DNA of 64,000 nt, from contig JASKKP010000003.1 in NCBI GenBank assembly GCA_030154105.1, positions 62,001-126,000 on the forward strand. The letters are read 5' to 3'. A program made the translations under genes and the position numbers. Each line of letters starts with the position of its first letter. The stretch's first letter is position 1. Origin of the DNA: Bacillota bacterium (GTDB lineage: Bacteria; Bacillota; DTU030; DUMP01). This document shows positions 63,539-64,000 of the stretch, piece after piece. The notes below the pieces were generated by a model. It saw only the letters and a program-made list of their open reading frames with translations. It ran no database searches and was not told the DNA's origin.

Positions 63539-64000
63539 AAAAGGCTCTAGGCTTTATCGAGTATAAGAGCATCGCCCGCGGGGTGGCAGCCGCCGATGCC
63601 ATGCTCAAAGGCGGGCATGTGGAACTCGTTCAAGCTACCGTCATTTGCCCGGGCAAGTTCATCGCCATGGTGGCCGGCGATGTAGGGGCGGTACAGGCGG
63701 CGGTAGAGCGCGGGTTTAATTTCGATCCGCCCTTTGCCATCGCCAAGTTCGTTCTCCCCAACGTCCACCCGGCGGTTCTCCCGGCCCTTACCGCAACGAC
63801 ACCGGCGGAGCCGAAGGGGGCTTTCGGCATTGTTGAAACTATTGATGCCGCTTCAGCCGTCGTGGCCGGCGATACGGCAGCTAAGGCCGGCAACGTAGAA
63901 CTTTTGGAAATCCGCCTGGCCAGGGGCATGGGCGGTAAAGCTTTTGTCTTTCTCTCCGGGGAGCTGGCGGCGGTAGAAGCGGCCGTCCGGAGCGCCGAGA
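63535..64000 (+). CDS. pduT: Fe-S shell protein PduT, N-terminal part (runs off the window)
   Basis: 155 residues are visible and the frame is open to the end. Two BMC domains: ALGFIEYKSIARGVAAADAM, and from about residue 98 AFGIVETIDAASAVVAGDTA. Cys38 in VICPGKF is the residue that holds the central [4Fe-4S] cluster of PduT trimers. GTG start at 63535 after GAAGGGGAGGGC. Thought to pass electrons across the shell, fitting its place beside PduS. Confidence 0.94.
   Translation, partial: MKKALGFIEYKSIARGVAAADAMLKGGHVELVQATVICPGKFIAMVAGDVGAVQAAVERGFNFDPPFAIAKFVLPNVHPAVLPALTATTPAEPKGAFGIVETIDAASAVVAGDTAAKAGNVELLEIRLARGMGGKAFVFLSGELAAVEAAVRSAE

Overview
The window is about 57-60% GC and carries a single bacterial chromosomal segment with almost all genes on the + strand. 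Gene content points to an anaerobic, probably thermophilic or moderately thermophilic Firmicute of the Moorella/Desulfotomaculum type: a CIRCE-controlled groESL, ferredoxin-dependent 2-oxoacid oxidoreductase, GlpP-type antiterminators, GlpA/GlpB/DUF1667 flavoprotein trio, sigma-54 activator, split FeoB, and a B12-dependent diol dehydratase microcompartment. The genus assignment is inference from gene content, not from any database search. No tRNA, rRNA, CRISPR array or insertion sequence was recognised.

Layout. 1-3.2 kb: end of a nucleoside-kinase gene, then groES-groEL behind a perfect CIRCE operator. 3.2-16.5 kb: organic-acid region with a FadR-type regulator, two complete tripartite tricarboxylate transporters (TctCBA), an unrecognised ferredoxin-like/Cys-rich gene pair, a LarA-family nickel-pincer enzyme, the wreckage of a TAXI-type TRAP transporter, and a D-2-hydroxyacid dehydrogenase. 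16.6-23.2 kb: a second FadR-type regulator leading korDABC, sucCD and a second hydroxyacid dehydrogenase. Read together these suggest uptake of a 2-hydroxyacid, epimerisation, oxidation to the 2-oxoacid, ferredoxin-linked decarboxylation to an acyl-CoA, and ATP formation by a SucCD-like ligase. 23.3-27.9 kb: housekeeping genes (murI, UPF0158, nfo, fur, a putative Mn exporter, plsY).

27.9-42.5 kb: glycerol and dihydroxyacetone metabolism. glpP, glpK, glpA, glpB and DUF1667 are followed by a second glpP, an unassigned membrane protein, a sigma-54 activator with an N-terminal HPr domain, and dhaK-dhaL-pfpI-dhaM-ptsH-ptsI. Two regulatory layers can be read directly. The leaders of glpK and glpA each hold a hairpin with a near-identical 15-nt loop and covarying stems that overlaps an intrinsic terminator, as expected for GlpP antitermination. 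The dha operon has a consensus -24/-12 promoter with two matching 15-bp palindromes upstream.

42.5-45.5 kb (- strand): feoA, a feoB split into GTPase and membrane genes, and a DtxR-family regulator. 45.7-64 kb: a two-component system whose kinase carries a PocR ligand domain, then a long pdu-type microcompartment operon: pduU, V, J, B, C, D, E, G, H, K, A/J, L, eutJ, a flavoprotein, pduN, O, P, S and the start of pduT, which runs off the window. Several enzymes carry encapsulation-peptide-like helices, including an unusual C-terminal one on PduH. With the glp and dha genes the cell appears equipped to use glycerol and 1,2-propanediol by both oxidative and B12-dependent routes.
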